From positions 1-6,608 of the forward strand of contig JACIYQ010000078.1 in assembly GCA_014359855.1 (NCBI GenBank): a DNA stretch of 6,608 nucleotides, read 5' to 3'. Shown one piece after another: positions 6,403 through 6,608 of the stretch. The position numbers and the translations under genes were made by a program. The notes under the pieces were generated by a model. It worked only from the letters and a program-made list of their open reading frames with translations, was not told the origin of the DNA and did no database searches. The stretch comes from Parvibaculum sp. Lineage in GTDB: Bacteria > Pseudomonadota > Alphaproteobacteria > Parvibaculales > Parvibaculaceae. Positions within the stretch are counted from its first letter, which is position 1, and the number at the start of each line of letters is the position of its first letter.

Positions 6403-6426
6403 CGGGTCCCGCAAAAGCGGGGCCCG
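6403..6426 (+). terminator. Hairpin after trmJ: terminator of trmJ or 5' leader stem of rpsD
   Basis: CGGGTCCCGC (6403-6412) pairs with GCGGGGCCCG (6417-6426), 10 base pairs with one T-G wobble, around an AAAA tetraloop. It is followed by GTTTCATT, a weak T-rich tail. As a terminator it would end trmJ transcripts 60-80 bases past the stop. However, it starts only a few bases after the predicted start of the 6362-6390 promoter, so in rpsD transcripts it would form the extreme 5' end. The poor T-run makes termination uncertain. Confidence 0.5.
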
Positions 6427-6509
6427 GTTTCATTAGAACGCACCCGTGGGAAAGGCGACGCTTGCAGCCGGTCCCTGTCGGCCCCGAACCGGAAGACCGG
6501 AAAAGGGCA

Positions 6510-6548
6510 AAGGAGGGCGTGTTTCCTTCATTTTTGACCTAGAGGAAA
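6510..6548 (+). promoter_or_regulatory. rpsD translation-initiation region with alternative pairings
   Basis: The rpsD ribosome binding site is AGAGGA (6541-6546), 7 bases before the ATG. TTTCCT (6522-6527) can pair perfectly with AGGAAA (6543-6548) and would hide that site. The overlapping TCCTT (6524-6528) can instead pair with AAGGA (6510-6514), part of a stronger Shine-Dalgarno-like AAGGAGGG that has no well-placed start codon. The two pairings exclude each other. This could support translational control, and S4 is a known autoregulator in E. coli, but the stems are only 5-6 bp. Confidence 0.35.
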
Positions 6549-6553
6549 ACGCG

Positions 6554-6608
6554 ATGACAAAGCGCCAGGAGTCCAAGTACAAAATCGACCGCCGGATGGG
6601 CGAAAACA
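6554..6608 (+). CDS. rpsD: 30S ribosomal protein S4 (3'-truncated by window edge)
   Basis: Only the first 18 codons are visible (MTKRQESKYKIDRRMGEN). They match the N-terminus of alphaproteobacterial S4, which typically reads M-x-K-R-x-x-x-K-Y-K-I/L-D-R-R-M/L-G-E-N and continues beyond this window. S4 is a primary 16S rRNA binding protein that starts assembly of the 30S body. AGAGGA (6541-6546) gives a good binding site 7 bases before the ATG. Here rpsD follows a TrmJ-type methyltransferase and has its own promoter candidate, unlike E. coli, where it is inside the alpha operon. Identification rests on a short stretch but a distinctive one. Confidence 0.88.
   Translation, partial: MTKRQESKYKIDRRMGEN

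Noticed and set aside
5528..6433. A 301-codon open frame on the - strand opposite trmJ
   Set aside because: It overlaps the complete TrmJ gene, and the predicted protein is low-complexity and Arg-rich with no family features. Its ends lie in the hairpin and promoter regions.
6519..6542. A seven-codon GTG frame after AAGGAGGG upstream of rpsD
   Set aside because: The spacing from the Shine-Dalgarno-like site to GTG is only about 2 bases, too short for normal initiation, and the peptide has no recognisable meaning.

Overview
The window is an ordinary-looking, GC-rich chromosomal housekeeping segment of an alphaproteobacterium. The RecA, class-II-like NADP isocitrate dehydrogenase and ribosomal protein S4 sequences all look alphaproteobacterial. 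The intergenic palindrome resembles repeats I recall from Hyphomicrobiales-type genomes, so that order is my best guess, though I cannot fix the genus.

Layout: (1) 1-1049, the 3' part of recA on the + strand, its first codons lying outside the window, closed by a strong intrinsic terminator at 1122-1152. (2) 1153-1338, a gene-free stretch with a weak promoter candidate and a structured leader for alaS. (3) 1339-4014, complete alaS (alanyl-tRNA synthetase, 891 aa) on the + strand. (4) 4015-4150, a 136-base gap between convergent genes, almost entirely filled by a cloverleaf-like palindromic element. (5) 4151-5374, complete icd (NADP isocitrate dehydrogenase, 407 aa) on the - strand. (6) 5375-5554, a divergent promoter region with a GC-rich hairpin in the icd leader. 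(7) 5555-6343, complete trmJ-type tRNA 2'-O-methyltransferase on the + strand. (8) 6344-6553, a gap holding a good sigma70-type promoter, a hairpin and a leader for rpsD. (9) 6554-6608, the first 18 codons of rpsD (ribosomal protein S4), cut by the window edge.

The genes are not one pathway. RecA serves recombination and the SOS response, AlaS and TrmJ serve tRNA charging and modification, S4 serves ribosome assembly, and Icd serves the TCA cycle. The orientation (recA and alaS +, icd -, trmJ and rpsD +), the terminators and the gaps suggest at least four separate transcription units.

I found no defence system, mobile element, CRISPR array or unknown gene. The points worth a second look are the convergent-gap palindrome, whose two arms differ only by paired (compensatory) or loop changes; an abrupt codon-usage change in the last 105 codons of alaS; and structured leaders in front of alaS, icd and rpsD.
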